Assembly (NCBI GenBank): GCA_003605035.1
Contig: QZKJ01000054.1
Coordinates: forward strand, 1-39,053
Length of the DNA: 39,053 nucleotides
DNA from: Desulfurivibrio sp.
GTDB taxonomy: Bacteria > Desulfobacterota > Desulfobulbia > Desulfobulbales > SURF-16
Reading direction: 5' to 3'
Part shown: piece by piece, positions 1 to 8,061 of the stretch
Layout of the letters: every line of letters starts with the position of its first letter
Position numbering within the stretch: position 1 is the first letter of the stretch
The notes under the pieces: model-generated
Told to the model about the DNA's origin: nothing
Databases searched by the model: none
What the model saw: only the letters and a program-made list of their open reading frames with translations
Translations under genes and position numbers: made by a program

Positions 1-20
1 TCCCCGCAGGAGGCAAACCG

Positions 21-208
21 ATGAACCGCCGAAATTTCTTGAAAATCGCCCTGGCCGGCCGAAAACTCGGCTACCTCCCGCGTTGCATCAACAAGATCCC
101 GGCCCGGCAGATGGACCAGGGCCGGATGCTTGCCGCCCTGGTGAAGGAGATCGATCCGGCCGCCCCCATTGGGAGATGCTGGAGATGACTGCGGTGATGC
201 AGGATTAG
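21..208 (+). pseudogene. Decayed HIRAN-domain protein remnant
   Basis: An ATG at 21 preceded by AGGAGG (about 7 nt away) opens a 55-codon frame that stops at 188. It starts MNRRNFLKI, like the twin-arginine-style N-terminus of small bacterial HIRAN proteins, then jumps directly to a segment containing GRKLGYLPR and LVKEIDP, which resembles the C-terminal half of the HIRAN domain. After the Pro/Ala stretch near 170 the expected continuation (WEMLEM...) is in another frame and runs to a stop at 206-208. I read this as a gene with a large internal deletion and a later frameshift. HIRAN domains bind DNA ends in other proteins; no function is expected here. The family call rests on motif recognition only. 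Confidence 0.5.
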
Positions 209-409
209 TGGGTTGCTTGGTTGCACGATACAGTGATACGCTTTCCCTAAAAGAGTTAGTTCGCGATGAGACTTATCTCCCTTGACACTGTAAGCAGGGG
301 AAGGTGATAGGGAATCTGGAGGAGTTGAGAAATAAGAGGCATGTTATTGTCAGGGAGGGGTTGCAGAAATGGTAAGGAACCAGTAAGTCATAAGTGGTTG
401 AGGTAAGAA
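209..409. other. Intergenic region upstream of the cas operon
   Basis: No convincing gene is seen. A TTGACA hexamer lies at 282-287, with a poor -10 match (TGATAG) 17 nt later at 305-310; it could be a weak promoter for the cas operon. A short open stretch at 304-375 ends in a stop and looks like a helical tail (LEELRNK...), possibly the end of a lost gene, but I cannot assign it. Confidence 0.3.
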
Positions 410-475
410 ATGATCGTGGTCGTCAATAAAATGAATCGCCCCCATTTGTTGAACAAGAGGTGGCAAGACGTATGA
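410..475 (+). CDS. Possible 21-aa leader peptide coupled to cas3
   Basis: An ATG at 410 follows GAGG (400-403) at a normal spacing of 6 nt, and an in-frame TAA lies two codons upstream, so the frame begins here. It encodes 21 residues and stops with TGA at 473-475, overlapping the ATG of cas3 at 472 in the classic ATGA arrangement. The cas3 ATG itself has only a distant purine-rich match (AAGAGG at 455-460). This suggests that translation of the short frame could feed ribosomes into cas3. The peptide has no recognisable motif, and chance occurrence cannot be excluded for such a short frame. Confidence 0.35.
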   Translation: MIVVVNKMNRPHLLNKRWQDV

Positions 476-2709
476 ACACAATAGATAATCAAATCGATCC
501 GTTGGCTCGTCACGGGCAATCACTGTTTGATCACCTTAATGGTGTTGCGTCCCGAGCCGCAACCTTTGCGGGTGCTTTTCATGGGGAGAGCGAGGCACAG
601 TGGGCGGGTCTTCTTCATGACCTTGGCAAGTGCCGTAAGGAGTTTCAGGAATATTTGCACGGCACACGAAAGGGAGGCGTCGATACGCACCATGCAGTCT
701 ATGGCGCGGCGCTTGCTTTTGAGCGAGAGTGGTTTGCCGCGGCCTTTGCCATTGCTGGCCACCATGCAGGCCTGCACAATTTGAATGCCCTCCAATCCTT
801 GGTGGAAAATCCAAACTACGACGCCCAGTCCCGTCTTCCTCCTCTTGCAAAATGGCTCATTAGCTCCTTTAGCAAACTGCCGGATGCGGCGCTCTCTCCT
901 ACTTTCATCGAAAGCAAGCCATTGGTACTGGAATACTATACCCGTATGCTATACTCTTGCCTGGTGGATGCGGACTGGCTGGATGCCGCCGGAGAAAAAC
1001 AGCAGGCTATTTGTCTTGCCGAAGTGGTGGAGGAACTTCTTAACAAGGTGTTTCAGGTGAGGGAAGGGAAATCCCGTCAAGGTTTGGTGAACGAGCTTCG
1101 CCATGCCGTTTTTGATGACTGTTTGCAGGCGGGAGAATGGGAGAAAGGTTTTTTCTCGCTGACCGTGCCAACGGGGGGCGGCAAGACCCTGTCCAGCATG
1201 GCCTTTGCCCTTGCTCATGCGAAAAAACATGCACTCGATCGCGTCATTGTTGTAATCCCTTATCTTTCCATTATCGAGCAGAATGCTGCAGAATACCGCA
1301 GTATACTTGATCCGGACGGCCTGGGTCTGGTGGTGGAACATCATTCATCGGTCCCGGAGCGGTCTGAGGAAGCCGATGAAGCGGCTGCCCCGCTCTTGCA
1401 AGCCGCAGACAACTGGGACGCGCCGGTCATCGTTACCACCTCGGTGCAGTTTGTCGAGTCACTTTTTTCCTCCTCACCTGGACGGTGCCGGAAACTGCAC
1501 AACATTGTTAACAGCATTGTCATCTTCGACGAGGTGCAGACCCTGCCTTCCCATTTGCTCAATCCCTTGTTGAACGTCCTGAAGGAATTGCGCCGGAATT
1601 ATGGGGTCAGCTTTCTCTTCATGACCGCTACCCAGCCAGCTTTTAGGAAAGGCCCGTATTTGACGGAGGGCTTTGCCTCCGGCGAGGTTAGAGAAATCAC
1701 GCAAAACACCCCGAAACTCTTCAAAAATCTCCTAAGAGTCGATTACCACCAGCCGGAAATTCTTGACTGGAAGACACTGGCGGCACGAATCGCCTCTTGC
1801 CCTCAGGCGCTCTGCGTGGTGAATGTTCGCAAACATGCCTGCCGTCTCTGGGAAGAAGTGGGCAATCTTTTGCCCGTTGAGGAGAAGAATTCGGTCTATC
1901 ACCTTTCCTCCTCTATGTGCGCCGCGCATCGGCTCAGGGTTTTAGGTGACAGCGGAAAGCCTCGCGAGGGCTGCGTCCGCTACCGCCTGCGGAACAATCT
2001 TCCCTGCCGGCTCATCGCCACCCAAGTGGTGGAGGCTGGGGTGGATATCGATTTTCCAGTGGTTTATCGCGCCCTTGGCCCGCTCGACGCTATCGCTCAG
2101 GCGGCAGGTCGCTGCAACCGGGAAGGTCTGTTGCAGGATGTGGGAGGTCGACCGGTACATGGTCAAGTGTTTATTTTCATCCCTGAAGAAAAAGGTTTGC
2201 CGCCTGGCGTCTATACCACTGCAACCGGCATAAGCGCCAGTATGCTTGGAAATAGTCTTGAATCCCTCGGCAAAGCACCGGATATTTTCGCGCGATATTT
2301 TTCACAATTGTATCAGTTGACCAACACCGATCACGCGCGTCGAGGTGAGACTTCCATCCAGGAAGACCGCGAGTCTTTTCGTTTTCGCGAGGTCGCCCGC
2401 AAGGCGAGAGTAATTGTCGATGATGGCCAGCCCGTCATAGTGCCATTCCGGCAAGGGGCTGAGCGCATCTTCGACATCCGCAGCCGGAAACGGCCGCCCG
2501 GTGAGCCTCGTTTTGATCGTAACGACCTGCGGCGCCTGCAGCGGTATATGGTGAACGTCAGCAACCGGGAATTTGCCATGCTGCTTCATACCGGCATGGC
2601 AAAGCCTCTGTTTCCCAATCTTGAGTTGTACGTCCTGGAAGAAGGATGTTATCATGACCAGTTAGGGCTTATTATCGACAACCGTCCATTGGAGGATTTC
2701 ATTCTATGA
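472..2709 (+). CDS. cas3: CRISPR-associated helicase/nuclease Cas3 (HD), type I-C
   Basis: Cas3 is recruited to Cascade-bound target DNA, nicks it, and unwinds and degrades it. The N-terminal HD nuclease is visible: His21, then His49-Asp50 in LLHDLGK, with further His residues (HHAV, GHHAG). Helicase motifs follow in order: Walker A TGGGKT with Lys238, DEVQ at 353-356 (the DExx box), TAT at 385-387, the motif V-like QVVEAGVDID, and motif VI QAAGRCNR at about 543-550. The length of 745 aa is normal for type I-C Cas3. I chose ATG 472 over GTG 460 because of the ATGA overlap with the upstream short frame and because MNTID starts the alignable region only slightly later. The 3' end overlaps cas5c by 4 nt, so it is the first effector gene of a coupled operon. 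Confidence 0.96.
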   Translation: MNTIDNQIDPLARHGQSLFDHLNGVASRAATFAGAFHGESEAQWAGLLHDLGKCRKEFQEYLHGTRKGGVDTHHAVYGAALAFEREWFAAAFAIAGHHAGLHNLNALQSLVENPNYDAQSRLPPLAKWLISSFSKLPDAALSPTFIESKPLVLEYYTRMLYSCLVDADWLDAAGEKQQAICLAEVVEELLNKVFQVREGKSRQGLVNELRHAVFDDCLQAGEWEKGFFSLTVPTGGGKTLSSMAFALAHAKKHALDRVIVVIPYLSIIEQNAAEYRSILDPDGLGLVVEHHSSVPERSEEADEAAAPLLQAADNWDAPVIVTTSVQFVESLFSSSPGRCRKLHNIVNSIVIFDEVQTLPSHLLNPLLNVLKELRRNYGVSFLFMTATQPAFRKGPYLTEGFASGEVREITQNTPKLFKNLLRVDYHQPEILDWKTLAARIASCPQALCVVNVRKHACRLWEEVGNLLPVEEKNSVYHLSSSMCAAHRLRVLGDSGKPREGCVRYRLRNNLPCRLIATQVVEAGVDIDFPVVYRALGPLDAIAQAAGRCNREGLLQDVGGRPVHGQVFIFIPEEKGLPPGVYTTATGISASMLGNSLESLGKAPDIFARYFSQLYQLTNTDHARRGETSIQEDRESFRFREVARKARVIVDDGQPVIVPFRQGAERIFDIRSRKRPPGEPRFDRNDLRRLQRYMVNVSNREFAMLLHTGMAKPLFPNLELYVLEEGCYHDQLGLIIDNRPLEDFIL

Positions 2710-3578
2710 GCGACAATACCGTTTCCATTCGCGTCTGGGGCGATTTCGCCTGTTTTACTCGGCCCGAGATGAAGGTCGAGAGAGTGAGTTACCCCATCAT
2801 CACTCCATCAGCAGCCCGCGGGATATTTGAAGCTGTCTTCTGGGAACCGCAGATTTTGTACATTATCGATGCGGTTCGGGTGGTGAAAAAGGGCCGTTGG
2901 GTGAGTTTCCGGCGTAACGAGGTGACAAGCCAGGTGAGTATCGACAGCGCCAAAACCTGGATGAAGTCGCCAGAGAAATTTTCGCCTATTCAAGCCGGTG
3001 GTGGCGCTGCTGATGGCACGCAGCGCAATATGCTGGCACTCGGAGAAGTGGAGTATATTTTGACCGCTCAGGTAGGCATGACGGGGATTGGCAGAACTGG
3101 GCGGCACAATATTAAGATTTATCTTGACGAGATCGAACGCCGAGCAAAAAAAGGAAAGTGTTTTCACCGTCCGGCGCTTGGCGTGCGGGAGTTCGCCGCC
3201 GATTTTGAATGGGAGGCGAACCCGCAGGGGGCACTCGAACGCCGCGTTGCTGAGACAAGGCCTGCTAACGACTGGCGGTATGTCTGGCCGGATGAGTACT
3301 TGGGGCTCATGCTCTACGATGTTTTTGATCACAGACAACGCGAGGCCGGTTTCCGATGGCTTACCGATGAGGAGCGGAAATTGTTGGTTAGCGCGAGCAA
3401 GGAATCTGAGAAGAACGGTCGTGGAAGGCGGAAGAAAAAGGGCAAGCCGGATGTCCCACGCTTTGATGGGGCCATAGTCCGTCCACAGGCAGCTTTTTTT
3501 CAGGCCAGGGTACATGAAAGCCGGATGGACTGTCATCCGGATCGGGTGAGGATGATTACTAAGACAGTGGAGGGTTGA
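2706..3578 (+). CDS. cas5c: Cas5c (Cas5d), type I-C pre-crRNA endoribonuclease
   Basis: In type I-C systems, which lack Cas6, Cas5c cuts the pre-crRNA within the repeat and stays bound to the 5' handle in Cascade. The RAMP-type fold is supported by the N-terminal IRVWGDFACFTRPEMKVER and the PSAARGIFEAVFW segment, and by KGKCFHRPALG followed by VREFAADFEW, which matches the family motif GCREF except that the usual Cys is Val here. The length of 290 aa is longer than the common 220-250 aa; the extra part is a Lys/Arg-rich stretch near residues 235-255. The catalytic Tyr/Lys/His of characterised homologues cannot be placed with certainty from one sequence. ATG 2706 overlaps the cas3 stop (ATGA), and cas8c begins 1 nt after this stop codon. 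Confidence 0.93.
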   Translation: MSDNTVSIRVWGDFACFTRPEMKVERVSYPIITPSAARGIFEAVFWEPQILYIIDAVRVVKKGRWVSFRRNEVTSQVSIDSAKTWMKSPEKFSPIQAGGGAADGTQRNMLALGEVEYILTAQVGMTGIGRTGRHNIKIYLDEIERRAKKGKCFHRPALGVREFAADFEWEANPQGALERRVAETRPANDWRYVWPDEYLGLMLYDVFDHRQREAGFRWLTDEERKLLVSASKESEKNGRGRRKKKGKPDVPRFDGAIVRPQAAFFQARVHESRMDCHPDRVRMITKTVEG

Positions 3579-3579
3579 T

Positions 3580-5517
3580 ATGCTTCTTAATGCGCTTTGT
3601 CAATTTGCTTACTCTCGTAAGATCCTTGACGATCTTGCCTTTGAGAACAAAGCGATCCGCTGGGTCATTCCCCTGGACCAGAACGGTAATCTGGTTAGTA
3701 GTGGTTTGATTGAGACCGAGGGAGAGAAGAACCGGGGGAAGGAATTCTCTGCTCCCCGGACCAGTCGAGCCAAGGACGCTGGCGGTATTGCGGAGTTCCT
3801 GGCCGACGGGTTAACCGCAGTCTTCGGTCTGGATACGGAGCCGGATAAAAAATTGACAGAGAAACAGCGCCGAGACCGGGACGCAAACAACACTAAGAAG
3901 CATAAGGATTTCTGGCGGCAGATTCAGGAGGCGACAATAAAGACAGACAGCTTAGCCTTATATGCAGTCTTGGCCTTCCATGATTCTTTTCGGCAGGCTC
4001 CCCTGCATTTTATCCGTTATGGAGTGAAGGCCGATTCCAAAAATCCGAATGAAAAGAAAAAGTGGTGGCTACGCTGTGCTGATGGCACAGAAAAATCAAT
4101 GGGGCCTGACGCCTTCACCTTTCAGGTGGATGGCGATTTGCCCCTACAGGACGAAGAAAATATCCGGCCTCACTGGCGGACGGTCTTTGAAGAGGAGGTG
4201 TCCAGCAAAACTCAAGAAGCCAGACGGGGGGTATGTTTGGTCACGGGCCGGGAGGATGTCCCTATTGCAACGACGCATTTACCTAAGATCAAGGGTGTCC
4301 CTGGAACCCAAGCATTTGGTGCCGCGATTGTCTCTTTTGATAAGCCATCTTTCACCTCCTATGGATTCGACCAAAGTTTCAATGCCCCCGTTTCACTTGA
4401 AGCGGTCTCTGCGTATTGCAATGCCCTGCGAGCCCTTCTTAGCCGGGAAGACCACTCCATTATTATTGGCGCGACTGCCCTGTGCTTCTGGGCCAAAGAG
4501 TCCGAAGACGCCACCAGTTTTCTTGCCCGGATGCTCCGCAGACCCGACCCCCTTGCGGTGGTTGATTTCCTGAAGGCTCCATGGTCCGGTATCGACAGGA
4601 ACGTAGCGAAACTCGATCAGTTCTATTCCGTCACTCTCTGCGGCAACGCCGGCCGCATCGCGGTCCGGCATTGGATGCAGACTACTGTCGAGGCTGCTCG
4701 AGAGAATTTCGTCCAGTGGTTCCATGATCTTGAGATCGACGAAATTCCAATGCCGGAATCAAGGGGCAAGAAAGGTAAGAAGAAAAGTGGGGAACGTGGT
4801 GCGCCGTTAGAGAATGACACAGAGAAGATGCCGCCTCTGGCCGTGTTCCGGCTTGCCTGCACTACGGTGCGGGAGGCTAAGGATCTGAGGCCGGAGGTGC
4901 CAGCCCAGCTATACCAGGCAGCGTTGGAAGGCGCCGCGCCTTCCATTCTGCTGATCAAGCCCATTCTGAACCGGCTTGAAGCAGACTTGCAACGATTCGG
5001 TATGAAAACCCTTTTCCATATATCCCGCTTCGCCCTCTTGAAACTCATTCTTAACCGAAACAGAAAGGAAGGTGGTCCCATGATTGAACCAAAGGTATTT
5101 GAGACCGATGACAAGGCCTACAACTGTGGCCGACTGCTGGCCGTGTTGGCCGAAATTCAGGCCAAGGCCCATGACTATCAACTCTCTGGCGCAGGCGTGG
5201 CGGAACGTTACTTCGGCACCGCTTCGGTGTCGCCCGCCTCGGTTTTCCCGCTTCTGCTGCGGTTGAATCGCCACCACCTCGACAAGATCAGAAAAGCCAG
5301 CGGCAGCGCCTGGAATCAGGAAGGCAATATTCAGGAGGTCCTCTGTCGGCTTGCACCGGAGGCAGCGGGCGCGCCGCCCCAATTCCCCCGGCATCTCGAT
5401 TTGCAGGCCCAAGGCCGTTTCGCCATCGGTTTCTATCAGCAGAAAGCGGAGGTTGAGAAAAGGAAGGAAGCGGCCAGGCAAAATAAGGCAAACGCCAGTA
5501 AAGGAGCGACCCCATGA
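3580..5517 (+). CDS. cas8c: Cas8c (Csd1), type I-C Cascade large subunit
   Basis: Cas8c is the large subunit of the type I-C surveillance complex; it recognises the PAM and helps recruit Cas3. The family is recognised from the start (LLNALCQFAYSRKIL), the internal CLVTGRED followed by HLPKIKGVPG and AAIVSFD, the GATALCFWA segment, and the C-terminal part with CGRLLAVLAEIQ, RYFGTASVSPASVFP and LDLQAQGRFAIGFYQQ. At 645 aa it is at the upper end of the family. A Lys-rich insertion (GKKGKKKSGER) near residue 395 separates the halves. The C-terminal 145 residues can probably also be made separately as Cas11c (see that entry). It ends in an ATGA overlap with the HEPN gene rather than with cas7c, which is unusual for this operon type. 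Confidence 0.95.
   Translation: MLLNALCQFAYSRKILDDLAFENKAIRWVIPLDQNGNLVSSGLIETEGEKNRGKEFSAPRTSRAKDAGGIAEFLADGLTAVFGLDTEPDKKLTEKQRRDRDANNTKKHKDFWRQIQEATIKTDSLALYAVLAFHDSFRQAPLHFIRYGVKADSKNPNEKKKWWLRCADGTEKSMGPDAFTFQVDGDLPLQDEENIRPHWRTVFEEEVSSKTQEARRGVCLVTGREDVPIATTHLPKIKGVPGTQAFGAAIVSFDKPSFTSYGFDQSFNAPVSLEAVSAYCNALRALLSREDHSIIIGATALCFWAKESEDATSFLARMLRRPDPLAVVDFLKAPWSGIDRNVAKLDQFYSVTLCGNAGRIAVRHWMQTTVEAARENFVQWFHDLEIDEIPMPESRGKKGKKKSGERGAPLENDTEKMPPLAVFRLACTTVREAKDLRPEVPAQLYQAALEGAAPSILLIKPILNRLEADLQRFGMKTLFHISRFALLKLILNRNRKEGGPMIEPKVFETDDKAYNCGRLLAVLAEIQAKAHDYQLSGAGVAERYFGTASVSPASVFPLLLRLNRHHLDKIRKASGSAWNQEGNIQEVLCRLAPEAAGAPPQFPRHLDLQAQGRFAIGFYQQKAEVEKRKEAARQNKANASKGATP
5080..5517 (+). CDS. 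cas11c: Probable internal-start product Cas11c (small subunit) within cas8c
   Basis: In characterised type I-C systems the small Cascade subunit Cas11c is translated from an internal start in the 3' part of cas8c. Here codon 501 of cas8c is an ATG (5080) preceded by AAGGAAGG (5065-5072) about 7 nt upstream, a far better ribosome binding site than expected by chance inside a gene. The product would be 145 aa, beginning MIEPKVF and containing the helical segments CGRLLAVLAEIQ and RYFGTASVSPASVFP. Position, length and reading frame fit the known arrangement. Expression is inferred from sequence only. Confidence 0.65.
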   Translation: MIEPKVFETDDKAYNCGRLLAVLAEIQAKAHDYQLSGAGVAERYFGTASVSPASVFPLLLRLNRHHLDKIRKASGSAWNQEGNIQEVLCRLAPEAAGAPPQFPRHLDLQAQGRFAIGFYQQKAEVEKRKEAARQNKANASKGATP

Positions 5518-5906
5518 CCAGGGATGAACACATCGCCTACTGGCTTGTAGAGTCGGATAAAGACCTGTCGGTCATGGAAAGCCTCTTCGCAAGCGGCCAT
5601 TACACCTGGTCGCTCTTTGTCGGACACCTGGCTCTGGAAAAGGTGCTGAAGGCCCTGTATGTGAAACAGGTCGAGGTCCAGGTTCCGCATATTCACCATC
5701 TGCTGAAAATCGCGAGAGACTGCGGTCTGCAATTGACCAGTGATCAGGAAGATTTTCTTCTGGAAGTGACAACGTATAACCTTAAAGGCAGATATCCGGA
5801 CTACAAGCAGAGTTTTTCCCGGAAGGCAACCGGCGAATTTACCGCAAAACGTATCGCACAGATCCAGGAGATGCAGCAATGGCTCAAACAACAAGTGGCA
5901 GCATGA
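5514..5906 (+). CDS. HEPN-domain protein (probable toxin of a HEPN/MNT pair)
   Basis: A 130-aa all-helical protein of the HEPN family (PF05168-like): it starts with HIAYWLVESDKDL and continues with LFVGHLALEKVLKALY, HIHHLLKIA and the typical RYPDY segment near residue 94. In HEPN/MNT modules the HEPN partner is usually the toxin (an RNase) and the nucleotidyltransferase the antitoxin. I do not see a clear Rx4-6H catalytic motif, nor the Rx4HxY motif of the HepT subgroup, so its activity is uncertain. Its ATG overlaps the cas8c stop by 4 nt, and the MNT gene starts inside its 3' end. The pair is thus built into the cas operon between cas8c and cas7c, and should be co-transcribed with Cascade. 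Confidence 0.85.
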   Translation: MTRDEHIAYWLVESDKDLSVMESLFASGHYTWSLFVGHLALEKVLKALYVKQVEVQVPHIHHLLKIARDCGLQLTSDQEDFLLEVTTYNLKGRYPDYKQSFSRKATGEFTAKRIAQIQEMQQWLKQQVAA

Positions 5907-6202
5907 TTGACGACCAGGTGAGACGGTATATCCAGACCTTGCACGATAACAGGATAGCGGTCTGGCGTCTCTATCTTTTTGGTTCCCACGCCAAGGGCAC
6001 GGCACGCGCGGAGAGCGATATAGATTTGGCGGTTTTCTGGGACAGGGAAGAGATCGATGGCTTTGATGAGGATGTGCAGCTCATGCGCCTGACCCGCAAC
6101 GTGGATCTCCGCATTGAGCCCCATTCCTTTTCACGCAAGGATTTTGAAAATCCTGATCCGTTTGTAAAGGAGATCATTTCCACTGGGCAGCGCATCCTGT
6201 AG
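5879..6202 (+). CDS. MNT-type nucleotidyltransferase (probable antitoxin)
   Basis: Minimal nucleotidyltransferase of 107 aa. The signature GSHAKGTARAESDID (residues 35-49) matches GSx10DxD, in which the two Asp bind metal; VDLRIEP near residue 80 probably carries the third acidic residue. In MntA/HepT-like modules this enzyme neutralises the HEPN partner by adding AMP. I prefer ATG 5879, which has AGGAG at 5866-5870 with 8 nt spacing, over ATG 5903, which overlaps the HEPN stop codon as ATGA but has no visible ribosome binding site. A 97-nt gap follows before cas7c; it contains no gene and no strong promoter that I can see. Confidence 0.87.
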   Translation: MAQTTSGSMIDDQVRRYIQTLHDNRIAVWRLYLFGSHAKGTARAESDIDLAVFWDREEIDGFDEDVQLMRLTRNVDLRIEPHSFSRKDFENPDPFVKEIISTGQRIL

Positions 6203-6299
6203 TGGCAAAAAAAACAAGATTTCGCCGGGGTAATGATGACTATCCTGACGAATCGGCTTGCGAAATATCTGTAAACCAACTCGAATGGAGGAAAAATAC

Positions 6300-7292
6300 A
6301 TGAACACCATCGTCGGCAACCGTCATGACATTCTCGTTCTTTTTGATGTCTCACAGGGGAACCCCAATGGAGACCCAGACGCCGGCAATATGCCGCGAAT
6401 CGAGCCCAACAGCAATCGGGGCATTGTTTCGGATGTCTGCCTGAAGCGAAAGATCAGGAACTATGTGGAATTGGTGAAACCGGGACGTGTCACCTATCAG
6501 TATAAGAATAAAGAATATGAGCAAGGTTACGCCATTCTGGTACAGCAGGGGGCGATTCTTAACAATGAGATTGTCAGAGGCATTACCGCGGCAACTGAAA
6601 AAATGGATGACAAGGCCGAGAAAAATCAGAAGGCCGAAGCTGCAATGAGCTGGCTTTGTCGAGAGTTCTTTGATATCCGCACCTTTGGTGCAGTTCTTTC
6701 CACTGGTGATGACATCATGAAGGGTTCTGCCTTTGGCCAGGTGCGGGGGCCGGTGCAGTTCACCTTTGGCCAGAGTTTTCATCCCATAACGCCGCTTGAG
6801 ATCACCGTGACCCGTTGCGCTGTGACCAAGGAGGAAGACAAGGAGAAGGAGCGGACCATGGGACACAAGCACGTTGTGCCTTACGCTCTTTATGCCGCCA
6901 AGTGTTATATTTCACCGCCCTTTGCCGAGCGTACCGGATTTACCACCCGCGATCTCGAACTCTTCTTTGAGGCCCTGGTCGAGATGTTTACTCACGACCG
7001 TTCTGCGGCGCGGGGAGAGATGGTGGTCCGCGGCATCTATGATTTCGAGCACGTGGGTTCCCAGCACCCGAATAACGCCGAGCAAAACAAGAAGGAGGCT
7101 CGGCTTGGCTGTTATCATGCCCATAAGCTGTTTGAGGGCGTCAAGGTGGGATTAAAGGAGGGCAAGACTTTTCCTGAGGCATTTGATGATTATTCAATCT
7201 CTTGCGAATGGATAAAAAACAACCTGCCAAAGGGTGTTGTGCTTCATTTTCGGCATGAACTGCCCATGAAAACCATACAATTTCAACAATGA
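6300..7292 (+). CDS. cas7c: Cas7c (Csd2), type I-C Cascade backbone subunit
   Basis: Cas7c polymerises along the crRNA spacer to form the Cascade backbone. Family features are clear: RHDILVLFDVSQGNPNGDPD at the N-terminus, the conserved PRI, DVCLKRKIRNYV, FFDIRTFGAVLSTG, GQVRGPVQFTFGQS, and the C-terminal CEWIKNNLP. The length of 330 aa is slightly above the usual 280-300. I chose ATG 6300 because GGAGG lies at 6287-6291 with 8 nt spacing; an upstream in-frame ATG at 6285 would contain that site. The stop overlaps the cas4 start by 4 nt. This is the first cas gene with its own strong ribosome binding site after the inserted HEPN/MNT pair. Confidence 0.95.
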   Translation: MNTIVGNRHDILVLFDVSQGNPNGDPDAGNMPRIEPNSNRGIVSDVCLKRKIRNYVELVKPGRVTYQYKNKEYEQGYAILVQQGAILNNEIVRGITAATEKMDDKAEKNQKAEAAMSWLCREFFDIRTFGAVLSTGDDIMKGSAFGQVRGPVQFTFGQSFHPITPLEITVTRCAVTKEEDKEKERTMGHKHVVPYALYAAKCYISPPFAERTGFTTRDLELFFEALVEMFTHDRSAARGEMVVRGIYDFEHVGSQHPNNAEQNKKEARLGCYHAHKLFEGVKVGLKEGKTFPEAFDDYSISCEWIKNNLPKGVVLHFRHELPMKTIQFQQ

Positions 7293-7996
7293 TGTATTCT
7301 GATGACGATCTTCTGCCCCTCTCGGTCCTCGCCGATCTCCTGTTCTGTGAGCGCCGAGCTGCTCTTCATCAAATCGAAGGCCTGTGGAAAGATAACCTCT
7401 TCACCGTCGAAGGCACGTATCTCCACCAGAAAGTGGATGATGATTTACCTGTTGAATCGCGTGGTGATCTCCGTATCACCAGAGGGCTCTTGTTGCACTC
7501 TCGGGAGTTGGGTTTGTCTGGCAAGGCGGATGTGGTGGAATTTTGCCGAATAGCCGATGTCGGAGGGGCGCACTATTCATCCTCTGGGACTTTAGCCGCC
7601 GCCATACCGCTCTCTGGATCATCTGGGCTCTGGCGTCCATACCCGGTTGATTACAAACGTGGCAGGCTACGGCATGAGGAAGGCTTCGAGGCCCAGCTCT
7701 GCGCCCAGGCCCTCTGTCTGGAGGAGATGCTGAAGGTGGCTGTGCCGGAGGGGGCGATCTATTATGGCAAGCCCCGCCGCCGGCTGGTGGTGGTCTTTGA
7801 TGACAGTCTGCGCTCCAAGACCCGTGAGGCGGCTCGCCGTCTGCATGAGTTGGTCAGCAGTGGCCGTACTCCCCAGGCGCGCTATGAAAAAAAATGCGAG
7901 AGCTGTTCCTTGCTCTCTGTCTGCATGCCGAAAATAACGGGGTCGGGCCGGAGTGCGCAGGGGTACATAGCCAAGGCTCTTGCCCAGGATCTATGA
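7289..7996 (+). CDS. cas4: Cas4 exonuclease, type I-C (intact copy)
   Basis: Cas4 trims prespacers and helps choose PAM-containing ends for Cas1-Cas2. The RecB-like nuclease residues are present: His46 (YLHQK), Asp81 (GKADVVEF), Asp121 and Lys123 in VDYKRG, then EAQLCAQALCLEE. The four Fe-S cluster cysteines are Cys20 (LFCERR) and Cys203, Cys206 and Cys212 (CESCSLLSVC). At 235 aa it is slightly longer than most Cas4 proteins, with a short insertion near residue 95-110. It starts inside the cas7c stop (ATGATG). In ordinary type I-C loci cas1 follows directly; here 3.3 kb of unrelated genes intervene, and a second cas4 remnant lies just before cas1. Confidence 0.94.
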   Translation: MMYSDDDLLPLSVLADLLFCERRAALHQIEGLWKDNLFTVEGTYLHQKVDDDLPVESRGDLRITRGLLLHSRELGLSGKADVVEFCRIADVGGAHYSSSGTLAAAIPLSGSSGLWRPYPVDYKRGRLRHEEGFEAQLCAQALCLEEMLKVAVPEGAIYYGKPRRRLVVVFDDSLRSKTREAARRLHELVSSGRTPQARYEKKCESCSLLSVCMPKITGSGRSAQGYIAKALAQDL

Positions 7997-8042
7997 ATAA
8001 AACTCGTCGTTTTGGCGAGGACTTCATGGTGCCAGGAGCCGG

Positions 8043-8055
8043 ATCTCAGTGAGAT
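8043..8055. promoter_or_regulatory. Short palindrome upstream of the BRO-N gene
   Basis: ATCTCA and TGAGAT flank a single central G, a perfect 13-nt palindrome ending 6 nt before the ATG at 8062. It overlaps the place of the ribosome binding site and could be an operator. It is not a LexA-type CTG-N10-CAG box. Short palindromes arise by chance, so this is tentative. Confidence 0.25.
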
Positions 8056-8061
8056 ACTGAT

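Noticed and set aside
282-310. Promoter for the cas operon (TTGACA with TGATAG).
   Set aside because: The -10 match is poor and the distance to cas3 is large, so it is mentioned only as a weak candidate.
5903-6202. Alternative MNT start at 5903, overlapping the HEPN stop as ATGA.
   Set aside because: No ribosome binding site precedes it, whereas ATG 5879 has AGGAG at 8 nt. It remains possible through coupling.
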